Shown piece after piece: positions 47,835-59,935 of a stretch of 64,000 nucleotides of DNA (position 1 is its first letter; the number at the start of each line of letters is the position of its first letter). Source of the DNA: Acestrorhynchus altus (lineage: Eukaryota; Chordata; Actinopteri; Characiformes; Acestrorhynchidae); the NCBI GenBank assembly GCA_034509495.1, contig CM067519.1:21890103-21954102 (forward strand), in the 5' to 3' direction. The notes beneath the pieces are model-generated. The model saw nothing but the letters and a program-made list of their open reading frames with translations. It ran no database searches and was not told the DNA's origin. The position numbers and the translations under genes were made by a program.

Positions 47835-49494
47835 AATCTATGTATTACTTATGAGGACTTTTATTCTGGAATTTGAACAGCCTCTTTCTTCTCGTTTTCC
47901 TCTATAACCCAATATCTGAATCCATGACATTATTAGCCCCACCCCCTCTCACTGATCAGTCAGAGTCTGCAGGCAGGTGGAGCATGTACACGTGGACAGA
48001 GCAGTAAACATGCACAGGAAGGCTCCTATGGCATTTAAAATGGGATTTAATTCAGTTGGAAATAAGTGAATTTTTGCTGTGTTAATAGCTAGATTATTCC
48101 TTTTTATTATGTCAAACGCTTTGATAGTTTTTGATGGACTACTGCCTCCCTCTGAGGATGGGCCTGCAGATTACTAATGAGTGCTTCATGGTCCACTGGT
48201 GGTCCTTGGCCCACAGGTTGAGAACCTGTGGTCCATGCAACCCCAAACATACACATATCCTTTTGCTCCTATGATCTGAATAAACATGAACTATTTCATA
48301 TTTACTATATTTCTGTTAAGACATGCCTTTCCCTCCACTGGCAAAGAAATGAATAAATCAAGAAGCATGGATATATTTCTGCATAGATTAAATGCTAAGA
48401 TGCTAAACCACAAGAAATCTAAGCAAACCCTGACAGAGTTAGAGGCACAGAGGCATGTCCAATGTCTGTCATCCTGCTGAGCTAAAGTAAATGAGCTAAA
48501 AACAGAATCTCAGTATCCCCTTGGGTTTAAGAAGCACTTCTGCAAATGCTGGCATTGTGATTCACCCTTTGAAGCACAGACTCCACAATGCTTTCATATG
48601 TCTGTCTTCTTAGAATGAGTTACGCAATTAAATCTTTTTGCCTTGTCGAAGCCTTTTTAGTATGCACGGGACATGTTATTCCATTGTGCACTGCAAAGGA
48701 TTGTGACAATTGATTATTCCGTCAGCCATTATTATTAATCTTTTGGAAAGACATTGTTCTTAGAATACTTTCAAAAATGATCTACACGATCTATATATCT
48801 TATTAGCAATATAAATGATAATACAGACAAGAACATTGTTTCATCTTCTTGTATGTTTCAGTTCTAAGAAATATGGCAGGAAAGAACAATATTAAACTAA
48901 AATATAGGCAGTGCAGTATTGCAACAACCCCAATGGACTAGGCCTATAATTGAATTCTGTCATCATATTTAAGACCCAACATGAAAAGAGTTCCACCTAC
49001 CAAAAGTGCAGACAGTACAATCCATAGAGAAATCATGTTCGACGAACTGAATTTGAGTGTGAAACGCACTGGACAAGCACGGATCGACACTGGCCGCAGA
49101 TACGCTCGCATGGGTCCCTTTCCCTTTCACCCTTTACAAACAGGCGGGCCACACAAAAGGCCGATGCCTGGGAGACAGCAAAAGAAAGCCTCTCTGGATG
49201 GATTTGTAAAGCGACAATTCAGCCTGTGGCCGCAGTGCATGCTTGCTCTCATGTACAACACAAAGATGTGAATGAGCTTTGATGAACAGTCAGGAGCACC
49301 TCAAACTGGAATTACAAACTAAATATTTTTTGGGGGGAGAAATACTTTCCCAGAATGGTCTGCTCCATTGTTGAAGTACAATAGCAGCAACATACAAACC
49401 CAAAACAAACCCAGAACAAAATACAAGTGTATGGCTTCAGGAGAACACCAGGACAAATCTATTTCAGTCCCTCTCAGGCCAGCCATGTTGGAAT

Positions 49495-49848
49495 ATACAC
49501 TGTATGGGCAAAGGTTAAGACATCTGGAAGGCTCCTCAACGTCCTAACTCATCCCAAAAGTATTGGATGGAGCACCATCATTCCATAGAACACAGTTCCA
49601 CTGCTCCACAGCTCAATGCCCCATTATACCCCTCCTCTAGCCCATGCCTGGCATTAGGTATGGTGCCAGTATGTTCATGTTTATCTGCTCCAGACAGGCC
49701 GATTTTATGCTTTATGCGATTTTGTGCCAGTATCTCTCAATACTACAGGGACTAGACAAGCTGTGTGCATTTGCCATAGATACAACTTAAAATAGCTGGA
49801 TGCATTCATTAGAAGAGGTGTCCACACCTATTTGGACATATAGTGCAT
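49495..49848. repeat. DNA-transposon relic with inverted ends
   Basis: Left end cactgtatgggcaaaggtta; reversed right end cactatatgtccaaataggt, then gtggacacct. The interior carries cacagttccactgctccaca, the reverse of the 23611-23990 interior. Confidence 0.7.
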
Positions 49849-50689
49849 AAGTAAGTAGACCCCAAATGAAGCCTCTTTAAACCTTCACCCATTCATATAT
49901 GTACAGAAAATGAAGTTATGAATTAACTAAAAATTGGGAGAAGGACCATTGTCTAGCTCTTCCTCTCCACCATTATGCTCCCTATGAAATCCTCAACCGC
50001 TCATCTGCTTGTGAGAAAAACTTGCACCTTCGTAATGCACGTAATGCAGTCCCAACACACATTGATAATAATCTTGGTTTAAAGGTGGTTTAAACAGCTA
50101 AAACATTTGAGTTCCGATGAATGCAGACATCACAAAAAGTGATAAAAAATGCATATTTATTGCTCAGTAAAACAATTTTTGCAAAGAAAAACTATATAGA
50201 ATTAAAGTTTTCCATTACATTCTTCTAGTTGGACTAAACTAAAATCAAAAGTGTCCTGAGACATGCTGCACAATGCTGCTCAGTTCTCCGAGTTCTCCGT
50301 AAACAACCGATTCTGAATTGGTCAAGCTACAGGCTTGGCAGTGACTGCTGTGACAGAGAGGCTGAAAGGCTTTCTCTGATCAGTGCTAATAGGGATTAGC
50401 CCCATTACCCACAGCGCTCTCCTCATTAAGCATACTCTACACACCTGTTGCCATGGTTTTGCTCTGTGAGGTTTGCTGTAACGTCAGGCCACAACAGCTG
50501 ATGATGTTAGTCTCTTTGATCAGAGACAAAGAATGAAGCCCGTGATGAAGAGATGATACTGGAGGTACTGATCATCACTCCTGCTGTAGGAAGACCCTCA
50601 TAACTACAGGTTTTGTCTTGCAAAAACTTGGTGTGTCTATTTTCACCATTTTCTTTATTTCTGCTTTACTTTACTTTACTTTCTGTTCG

Positions 50690-50790
50690 TTTCATGAATG
50701 GACCAATACAAAGACTCCAAAATGACTTGGAATAAGATATTTTCACACGGCCTTCCACTGAAAATTATGTTTGTTTGTTTGTTTGTTTTT
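50690..50790. repeat. Fragment of the 'atggaccaata' repeat family plus (TTTG)n
   Basis: tcatgaatggaccaatacaa, agactccaaaatgacttgg and ccttccactgaaaatta, as in 1777-2010, followed by a short TTTG tract. Confidence 0.65.
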
Positions 50791-51090
50791 TTGGAGATTT
50801 TTGGATCGGAGCAAAGCAATTCATAACCAATGAGTTGGATATAAGTGTCAAAGATGAGCTCAAATATCCTGAGGCAAACTCAGAACCAGTTGTTTTTGCA
50901 TGTTTATGCACGTTTAGAAAAATTAGATGCAAATACACCACGATAACATACACTGACATCATTTGCTGTTAGTAGAAACTGACTTAGTACATTAATAGGT
51001 TGCATATTAATGTGCCAAAGCATTAAAATTAAGATGACAGGTTACATTAAGATGAAAATATAGTAAAAGTGTGGTCTATAACTTGTTGTA

Positions 51091-51674
51091 TTAAAGGTGT
51101 TTTCCACTGCATGGTTACCTACACTACTCAACACTACTCTACTTGCTTTGGCCCCTGGTATCCTGTTTGTTTTCCAATATTACAGCATCCCCCGAAATGC
51201 AGCTGGTAACATCGCAAATAGATTTTGAAGTATTATGCAATCAGTTTTTTTTTGTTTAAATCAACTCTATTAACAGTAAACATTACAAGAATTATGTTTG
51301 CATCAAGCTAACCTACGTTATGTTTACAGTCAGCGCAGTTTAGAAAATATCTTTAGCTCTACATCTCGCTTTTTAGACAACACTTTAAGGCTTAAACTGG
51401 AAGCGTGTTTTATTTTTATTATAGACAGAACTGTATTAGGTGTCTCTTGGGAACAAACCGTGGTGTTATATTGGAAGATTCACAACCTGACAAAGCAACC
51501 TAAACAGCTTATACACAATATCACAGCAACAGCACTGGATGTCTGCTTCATCTGGCCAATCAGATACAAATATAATCCCTGTTTACCAAAATACCAAATA
51601 TGCCTGAAAGCAAAAACGCTGAGCAGAGTCGAGTTGCGTAGTGTGGGCACCATGCAGTGGAAAAGCACCATTAA
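51091..51674. mobile_element. TTAA-flanked MITE (piggyBac-like target site)
   Basis: A 0.58-kb element bounded by TTAA at 51091-51094 and 51671-51674. Left end aggtgttttccactgcatgg; reversed right end tggtgcttttccactgcatgg minus one base, so the ends match at about 18 of 20 positions. The inner arms also pair (cactactctacttgc against gcagagtcgagttgcgtagt). A 127-codon open frame inside (51298-51681) shows no transposase similarity and is taken as chance. Confidence 0.78.
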
Positions 51675-53340
51675 AGTGTAGAAACCAATTGGGATACAGT
51701 CAGACTGCTTTGAGGGCAAAGCTTTGCTGTTAACTTTGATGGATGTTAAAACTAGATCAACAAACCAAATAAAACCGAATATAACCCATCAGCCAAGACA
51801 CATACAATGTCCGAAGTTTTGATTCTTTAATTTTGCACTGGGGCTCCCAATCCAATACAACTAGCAAGTAAACTTATATCCTACCAATTACAACTGTGTA
51901 AACAAGGGGACATGCATAAATCATCACAAACGTATCTTATTCATGTTGAGTTGTTAACTAATCTCAAGCTGAATTGCTTCAGTGGTTTAACTACACCATT
52001 AAAAAGTACAGCTTCAGTATAGCTGTGTATTTCCAGGCTTATTATTCTGTAATAATGGTCAAAATGATAGATATATTGTTAGAAAAGTGAAGAATTGAAG
52101 AGTAGGCCCAAAATATATAACAATGCAAATATATAGGTGAGAGTAAGCAGAATGTATTGTGGTCTGGATTGCAGTGAGGTGTACTAAGAGATCTTCAAGA
52201 GCTGAGATGCCTTTTTGGGTAAAAATGTGAAACCGTTCAACTTAAAACATTTCCAATTAGAAGCTGTGACACCTGTGAGAAACCTTTCTGAGTGGTAGTT
52301 AAAGCAGCACATGCTGCCACTGGAGCACCAGCTGACGTAGGAAATAATCCACGGACACCTTTATGTTGAAGCCGTGATTAGCAGTAATTACTAGTTAGTG
52401 TTTGTCGGGGTTTTCATCAAAGATATCAGATTTGGCCAATTTGACTCTGCTTATTAATTTGCCCTTAAGCCTTATAATTACTGGTTTAAAGCAGTCATTA
52501 CATAATGAGGCTGTGCTGGCAGGGAATGATCCTGCTGGCAGCGAGACAGGCCAAGCTGGTGAAGTAGCCTACTCATAACAAACTGGCCTTGGGCGTCGAA
52601 AGGCTCTAAAAGGCAATGCAATTCACAGAGTGGAAGACATCATAAGATACGAATGTTGTACACCTGGCCATCATGGATGATGTAATGTACTTTGATATAG
52701 GGCGAGAGATTTTTTAACCATTACCGTCTAATAGATGGTAATTTTTCTTAGTAAGGGTTTATAAGGAGACTAGCCTACATGCACTGAGAGCTCGTTTTAT
52801 ATTAAACACGTTAAAATGCAGAAATTGTATAGATATGAACTGCTTATACCTGTTGTATGTACTGTTTTGAGGCATCATTCACCAGATTCCCTCAAACTAC
52901 AGTAACATTTTTCATACTTTTTAAATCTGAAACAGTAAAAATGTCAGGCCAGTTTAAAATGAAAAGTGTCTGATTACAGAGTTTTCAGTACATTTACTCT
53001 CCTGTTCTTTCTCGGGCAGAGAAATGTACATGGTTTCACTGCTCTTCAGAGGCACAACTGTCAAACTGTCAAGCGACACAAGATACTTTTGAACCCATCA
53101 ACACCACAGCCCTACACTGCCAGCACTCACACCACTGATTCATTCTAAACATGGAAATAAACAGTGAGACGTCTCCAGTAGAGAAGACCCAAATTAAAAC
53201 CTTCAACTGACCATCAAATCTGATATCATCTCTTCAAAAGCTACCAAGCATTAAAATGATCTGTTTTTAACAGACGCTCTTCACTTATGATCACCTGATA
53301 CTGATCATTGCTAATATGCCATTTCAGTTTGCGTCTGCCT

Positions 53341-53728
53341 AGGCCTGGATGATACGGACAAAATATCATATCCCGATATATTTTAGCTGATATATGATGT
53401 GAAAAGTAAAATGAAACTCTTCTTCCGTCTTTTTTTTTTACTACATTTAAACATATTAATATTTTATCTTGAAATCTTATTTGTATACACTAAGTCTTAC
53501 ACCCCCTCCACAGTGCATACATGAGAGTGTAAATGGGACTGGAGAGGAACAGAGTGGAGGAGGAACTGAGAGCAGAGGGCAGATCAGAGTATGAGAGCAG
53601 AAAAAAAGGTTTTCCACATGATTTAAACCAAACGCAGTTACAAATTATTATCTTAGTCCATATCCCATTCTATTTATATCGCAATATCGATATACATATC
53701 AATATAATTGCCCAGCTCTACTTCTGTA
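53341..53728. repeat. 'gggcgatatat' MITE, copy 3
   Basis: Starts ggcctggatgatacggacaa and ends atcaatataattgcccagct followed by ct. Rich in gatatat and cgatat. Confidence 0.65.
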
Positions 53729-53824
53729 CTCATATATTTAGGGAAAAGGTTGTTTATTGAAACCAATAATATCTATCCCACAACTCCTTTCACGGACAAA
53801 ATTCATTTGTGTTATTGACCTTAC

Positions 53825-53927
53825 CTGTGCCACCATTCAGTACTACAAGAGTTGACTCAGGTTCAGTCTTTTGCTGTCCATTGCAGTGAACCACGCAGCT
53901 TAATCCACAAAGCATGACTGATGCCAT
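53825..53927 (-). CDS. Candidate alternative first coding exon (akap2/palm2-akap2?)
   Basis: ATG at 53927 in a strong context (GGCAATGG), an in-frame TAG-TGA 48 bases upstream, 34 open codons, then a near-consensus donor GGCACAG|GTAAGG (phase 1). The peptide reads MASVMLCGLSCVVHCNGQQK and ends TEPESTLVVLNGGT. The Cys- and hydrophobic-rich start could be a membrane anchor. It lies on the akap2 strand 25.6 kb upstream of the large exon. The large exon needs phase 0, so at least one intervening exon of 3n+2 nt would be required. I do not recognise the peptide, and it may be chance. Confidence 0.3.
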
Positions 53928-54502
53928 TGCCAAGAGACTCTTCAGTGCAATTCCTAGCAGTGACCCGGTGTTTCACTATCATCGCCTTCATTTCAGACCA
54001 ACACCAAACCCGATTTGTAGCTTTTATTTCCCTGGAGCTGCTTTCAACAGATACCGGCCAAACACAAGCAGATCCATCTAATGAGCAGAGGCCGGTCAAG
54101 CAGCACTGTGGAGCTGAGAATGTGAAAAAGACTAGTGTGACTGGATGTGGTGCACCATGCTGTGAGAGTATGACAGAAGCAGCTAATCACTGCATCTACA
54201 ATCCTATTTCCAGCCCGTGATTACCCTTCCTTATTTAGCCAGTGTGAATAAGCTCCCAGTCTTCATTATCTCCACATCAGTTCCATCCATATTCTCCAAA
54301 ACGGGGTAATAGTAGTCAAAGTAGATGCACCTGCACTTTTGATGTCATAAAGGAACCAGGCTTGAATCCTCAAAGAACCATTCGAAAGAACCTGGATGTT
54401 ATTTTGAACCATCTTTAAGATTATTTGTGCAAGCATGAAGAACACTTTCAAAGTTCTTCAAGATGGTTCTGCATCAGTTTAAGATCTCCCTGACAAGAAC
54501 TA

Positions 54503-54990
54503 CACTACAAAGACAAAAGTATTGGAACATCTACACGTTACACCTACAGGAGCTTTTCTGACCGACCATTCTAAATCCAGAGGCATTCATTTGGGGTTGG
54601 TCCCTCTTTGCAGCTCTAAGAGCAGGTTTGGAGCTCTGCAGGCATTGAGTCAGCAGAGTACTGGTGACTCTTATACAGTATGTGCATCAGCACTCTGTGA
54701 CTCCACTCGGAAAACTTTCTGTTGTCTTTATGATTTGCTGTGGTTCCTAAATGCTTCCATTTTTCAACAGTACTCCTCACAGCTGATCATGGAATGTCTA
54801 GGAAGGAATTCAACCAAATTGCTTGTTGCAATGGAGCACACTGGACTTCAATGCTTTAGAATGACCCATTCCCTCACAAATGTTTGAAAGAAAGATTAGA
54901 TGGTAAGGTACTTGATTTTAAACACTAATCCGGACAGAATGAAACAATCCTACGATTAAGAGATAAGTCTCAATTCTTTTGTCCATCTAT
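54503..54990. repeat. DNA-transposon relic with 'gacaaaagtattgg' ends
   Basis: Left actacaaagacaaaagtattgg; reversed right atggacaaaagaattgagac. The interior (cacctacaggagctttt, ctaaatccagaggcattca, ggttggtccctctttgcagc) is a common teleost non-autonomous element. The 121-codon open frame here is not a gene. Confidence 0.75.
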
Positions 54991-56554
54991 TTATTTTTTC
55001 TGATTTTTGAAACGTCCTCGATACAATAAAAAGGGTACTATTACTTACCAAAAAGTGTTCTAGGACCCAAGTGGAACCTATCTGAGTGATACGTACCATA
55101 GACTGGGCAACCGAAGTTCATTCTGCAATCGCTACAAGTTTTAATGTTAGATAATATGTCCTGGAGAGTTTATTAAACAGGATATGTGAAGTAAACTTAG
55201 GAACTATTTCTAAACATACTGGACCAATTCCTCAACGGACCGCCATCCAACCGATCCAGAGAGAGTGAGGAAAGGTGGGCCACATATGGCTATTATTCAG
55301 ACTGTTTAAAGCCCACCAGCCACACCTAAAACATTCTGACATCCTAAGCAACATCTGCATTCTCTTGGAATTTAATAAGAGAAGTACTTCTTCTAAATTT
55401 GGTTGGTAGATGCCTAAATGGCCTATTTTGACAAGACTTTTCTAGTGTGTTTTAACAAAGTTTTGGTTTCAATGATTGCCAAAGGTCAGGCAGTAGCGAT
55501 GTATTACCACCAACATTGCTGTGGCTATTAGGGTCATTTGTTCTTAACACCAATAACAAAAAGATGTTTATTAATAGTCTACATGACGGATGGATGATTG
55601 TTTCTACATCCTCTGCATGCTTCACTGGAGCTTCTTCAATGCATTCCAGAGTAATTAAAGATGAAATGCTGCATGGGATATGGACTTGGGAGAGGGAACA
55701 TGCCTGAATCCCAATAAATTATCCCATAAATTCAATTTCTACCTTTTTCACATTTTCCACAAAGTCTTCTCAACCCTCTATCACCCCATCTCCTCCCGTT
55801 TAACTCTGTCATCTTTCCTGGCTCCACTTATCATTGGGGACTAGCTTCCTACTACAAAACAGAAGCTACTCCAGCCTTAAAAAGTTGACGGTAGGTTAAG
55901 TAAAATCAATATCTGTAGCAAATCTTAATTGATGCATTATGTTTAGTGTTATTATGCAAATGACAATCAAATATATGCAACAGGCACTGCATTCCCTCTC
56001 TTTTTGAAAGTTCATCTGCTTTAGCCAATGGCCAGACCTCACACAGAACCTCCCACCCTCATGTTTTAAAACTATGCTGCTCTCTCACTAGTTTCTAACC
56101 ATAGCTTTTACAAGCAGTTTGGCTCTAAACAAAATTCTCAGGAAGAAGTTGTTTTTTTTCAGAAAATATGTTTCTCCTCAGCAGTTTGTGAGTCATACAG
56201 ATGGAAATGAATGTAAAATGTGAGCCATCGGACAAAAAAAAAACTCTTGTAGTAGAGTTACGACAGACAGCGGAATGCCCCCCACCCTCTCGCATGTCAG
56301 GGGAGCAATCACCAACAACTAGAAAGTATTTTCTCAAATAATAAGAGTCAGGATCATTTCCGAGAACGGATCAGGTGGAGACAAAATATTACAGCCTTAA
56401 AGCTTCCAAGACATTGTAAGCCTTCTCCCAGGATATTCAATTGCGAAAACTGACAAGAGAGACAAAAATGAGTGTTTAACACCGACTCACAGAGGGTGTT
56501 GCGTAATGATCTTCTTGGAAAACAGCAACCGTTCATTGTTTGTGTGTTTAAAGA

Positions 56555-56555
<1 letters not shown>

Positions 56556-56589
<34 letters not shown>
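56556..56589. repeat. (GT)n microsatellite
   Basis: About 17 GT units. Confidence 0.95.
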
Positions 56590-56593
<4 letters not shown>

Positions 56594-56872
56594 GGATAGA
56601 AAAGAAGGGAGGGTGTGAGTGAGGAAGCACTACAGGCCAATGATAACCTCAAGCCTACCTTCAGGACACTTATGGCAGGACTGAGGGTTGCTGTATCTCA
56701 TTTAGTTTCTTGACCTTAAGTAGACCACAGTGGCAACGTGGAGGTAAAAGCAGCCGGCAGCTTCCACTGGCTCTGATTGCAGCCACTGAGGACATGATAT
56801 CCCTCAGCTACCTTCCACTCCTTCCATTACAGGGAAAGTAAACAACCGATGCAATGCTCACATCTTTCTTTC

Positions 56873-57062
56873 TAAGGGTGTGAGAAATATTGATATACTG
56901 AGGTATTGCAATACTGTATCGATTCTGAAAATAACAATGAATTTATAATTAATAGATTGCATAAAAATATGTACATCACAGTATCACACTATATTTAATC
57001 GTAACCGCTGTATCGTGATACGTATCATATCATCAGGTTAGTGCCAGTAAACAGCCCTACAC
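56873..57062. repeat. 'gatatactgaggtattgcaa' MITE, copy 4
   Basis: Starts gggtgtgagaaatattgata and ends gtgccagtaaacagccctac, with tgtatcgattctgaaaata and tgtatcgtgatacgtatca inside. Related in style to the 7183-7480 family. Confidence 0.6.
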
Positions 57063-58169
57063 TCTTGAGGCCATGATATAACAACCTAGAAGCAGACCTG
57101 TTCATCTGCCATTGATTATACTGTGGCACAATATGGTTATGTATAATTTAAGCAACAGAACCATGGCTGGATTCTTTGCTCTAAACAGCACTATGTTTAT
57201 TTTTACACTGTAAACAATAATGATGTTTGAGCTTGGAGAAAAGCAGGTTGCCTAGATAATTCAATAAGAATATACAAACATACAGCTACTACATATTGCA
57301 TGCTCTGCAGGAGACAGAAGGGAATAGGGGGATGGGTGGTCAGTGTTGTTGAGCTGGACCAAGCACTGACAGTGTTTTAGAATTCCTCAGAGCAACCGCT
57401 TCCTGTTTTGCTGCTCTTCAATCCTTGCCTTCCAAATCTGCAGCTCCACAGCTTCAAGCAGAGAGTACTTTCACTTTATCAGGGACACTGGGCTTTCCCA
57501 AGCACTGTCAGTCCATCCGTTATTGATCTGTCTTTCATGGGGTGTGGCGGACACGGTAAACAATTTTGGGGAAATAACCATCAGGAGCACATCTTGTTTA
57601 TGTGACAGGCCTGTTAATGTGAAAGTTCAGGATCAGGACACATCCGTACTCCCCTCCTCATTGCTTTCAATAGAAAACAAATGCATTGTTGGTTAACAGT
57701 GATATTTGTAATGTTCCACATGCAAAGATTTGGGACTGGTGGTTTAAACAAAAAAAATCTGGCCATCAAGAATCACTGGCTTTCTCTTGTTGAGTATCAG
57801 TAGGCCTGTTCATTATGTTGGCGAAGGTGGCTGCACATAATAATGTAAGAGTCATTGCATAGCAGTGTATATATCTTGTGAGTGATGTTAAACACTGGTC
57901 AACGAATACAAAGCAAGGCAACGAGAACGATCTGGCTTGACTGAGGCATAATAGTGGGTGCTAGATTGGACATTCGATTTCTTTTCTTTTCTTTTTTGTT
58001 AAATTTTGGGTATTTAATATTCCTCAATCCACAACAACACATGTGTCGTCACAGAAGGCATTACCAACCACTGTGGACAGTGCAGTGGGTGACAATGACC
58101 AAAACTGGCAGAATATGGCTAGAAATGTCCATGCAAACACAACTAAGAAACACATTTTCTGTAATTGAT

Positions 58170-58375
58170 CTGTGTGTGTATATATACAGTATATTACTTT
58201 ACAATGTTGTAGACACTGTATATACCGTACTTTATGTATTCTTGTACTGAGTGCCCTGCTACAACATTGTGAATTTCCCCACTACAGGACTAATAAAGGG
58301 TTGTCTTATCTTATCTTATCTTATCTTATCTTATCTTATCTTATCTTATCTTATCTTATCTTATCTTATCTTATC
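58170..58375 (+). repeat. LINE-type 3' end with (TCTTA)n tail
   Basis: gtgaatttccccactacagg, actaataaagggttg, then about 14 TCTTA/TTATC units (58304-58375). This is a characteristic 3' end of teleost non-LTR retrotransposons. The coding body is not present. Confidence 0.75.
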
Positions 58376-59647
58376 GTAATCTTGGTACAGTACTGTGATG
58401 CTATGTTCTACCATTAAGATACTTTTAGTATAGGAGGCATAGGTAGCCCAGAGCATGAAATTGTTAAATCATGTTCTAAAAGATATGGGAAGAGCTTATG
58501 TAATATGATCCTTATCTCCATGTTTGGCTTCATGTTCAGATTTTGGCAGCAGCATTCTGCACTTGTAAATTTGTAATCAACCTCTTATGTTTACCAGATA
58601 AGAGAGTGTTACAGTAATCCAGTCCTAGCTGATACAGAGGTATGTGTCTGGTTCTCAAGATCACTGGTGTACAGAGACAATCAACTACCCCAGAATATTT
58701 TCTCTCTACAAATTACAATTATATTATCCTCTATTGTATCTATTATATGTTACAATAGTTAACAGCATCTAGTCAGACAGGGACTTGGCAGAACATGACG
58801 TGTTGAGGACAGATATAGCAGGGAATCCAAAGGCTTGGGGAAAACCCTAAGCACCAGTTACACCAGGGGCATAGGAGGGCAGGGAGTGGTGCAACTCCAT
58901 ACCCAGGCCCTGCATGATTGGGGTGCCCCCACGGATTGAAAAGAGGGTCTTTGGCAAACACCTGTACCAAAAGGTCTGGCCCAATGGAGGTGCTTTGCCT
59001 TCAGAGTCCCACTTCATTTGAACATTTACCAGTATAAAACTAGACAGACCAGTCCAAGCTTTTTGATAATCAAGTCCAATGTTGTGCTTAGCTCTATCAG
59101 AGGCAGCAAACATCCAAGACAGAGAGAAAAAACAGACTATCAATTAATTCTCATATAATTTAACACCTTAAATATTATACAGTGTTGTACAGTCCTATGG
59201 TAGTCCCAACCATGATTATAAATAAAGAGGCTGCGCACTACCTTCTCCACTATGCTGCAAAGAAAATAAGATTGCAGAAGATTAGACTGCTTTTACTAAG
59301 TACAAGATTTATTTTCTCTCAGGCAGAAGCAATTAACTGGAGGTTAAAGAAAAAAAGTACCAATCAGGAGCTAAAGGAATTGCTTTTTAACAAGTTGTTC
59401 TCATTCCACCCGGCGGATTTGCTCTAAGTAGAGCATCCCAGATTCAGCAGAGACGATCTTCAAACGAGATGAACCAAAACAGGGAAGCCGAAAAGCCAAA
59501 GTGAGCTGAATTGCTCTGAAATCCAAGTTTGACTAAACACCCTATATGGGTTCTTAAACTACATTCTTAAAAGTAAAGGTGTTTCCAAGGGCTCTTTGAG
59601 CAATGCCGCAGAAGAAGCACTTTTGGTTATATAAAGAACAATGGGCA

Positions 59648-59935
59648 TGAGGCTCTGAGTGGCTCAGCAGGTCATGCTGTTTGCCATCGGCAGCTGGAGG
59701 CACAGAGAGCAAATTTGGCCATTCCTCTCTCTGGGTGGGTAGAAAGGGCACTCATCTGGGGCACTCTCTCCCCACATCACAGGCAGTGGTCGGCAGCTGG
59801 GAACTTGATGCCTTCAAGCATGTTGGCTGCTCAACAATGATGCAGGTGGTGGCAGGCTTCCCAATGTAGATCTGAGGAAGAAAATCCTTGTCTTCACCTT
59901 CTTAGTGTCGGGAGCATGGTATGTGATAAGGGGAG
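59648..59935 (+). repeat. tRNA-derived SINE, plus orientation
   Basis: Head ggctctgagtggctcagcag, body gagagcaaatttggccattc, ctctctgggtgggtag, and end gtgtcgggagcatg. Parallel to the minus-strand copy at 33420-33705. Confidence 0.7.

Larger units (their letters stand above)
28248..53824 (-). other. akap2: Long 5' intron of akap2 or palm2-akap2
   Basis: About 25.6 kb with no exon I can support firmly. Dispersed repeats fill much of it and are listed separately. An open frame at 44714-44968 (minus) looks weakly exon-like. Stretches at 38050-38300, 42540-42900, 50270-50470 and 52370-52640 are free of recognised repeats and have the mixed ATTA/CAG-rich texture of conserved noncoding elements, but this needs alignment. 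Confidence 0.55.

Noticed and set aside
48981..49271. 96-codon plus-strand frame (MKRVPPTKSADSTIHREIMF...) as a small gene
   Set aside because: Basic, unremarkable peptide with no splice context, signal peptide or recognised family. It could be kept for conservation testing but is not supported.
51298..51681. 127-codon plus-strand frame as a gene
   Set aside because: It lies entirely inside a TTAA-flanked inverted-repeat element and shows no recognisable domain.
54522..54887. 121-codon plus-strand frame as a gene
   Set aside because: It is inside a common DNA-transposon relic whose text recurs in teleosts. No domain is seen.
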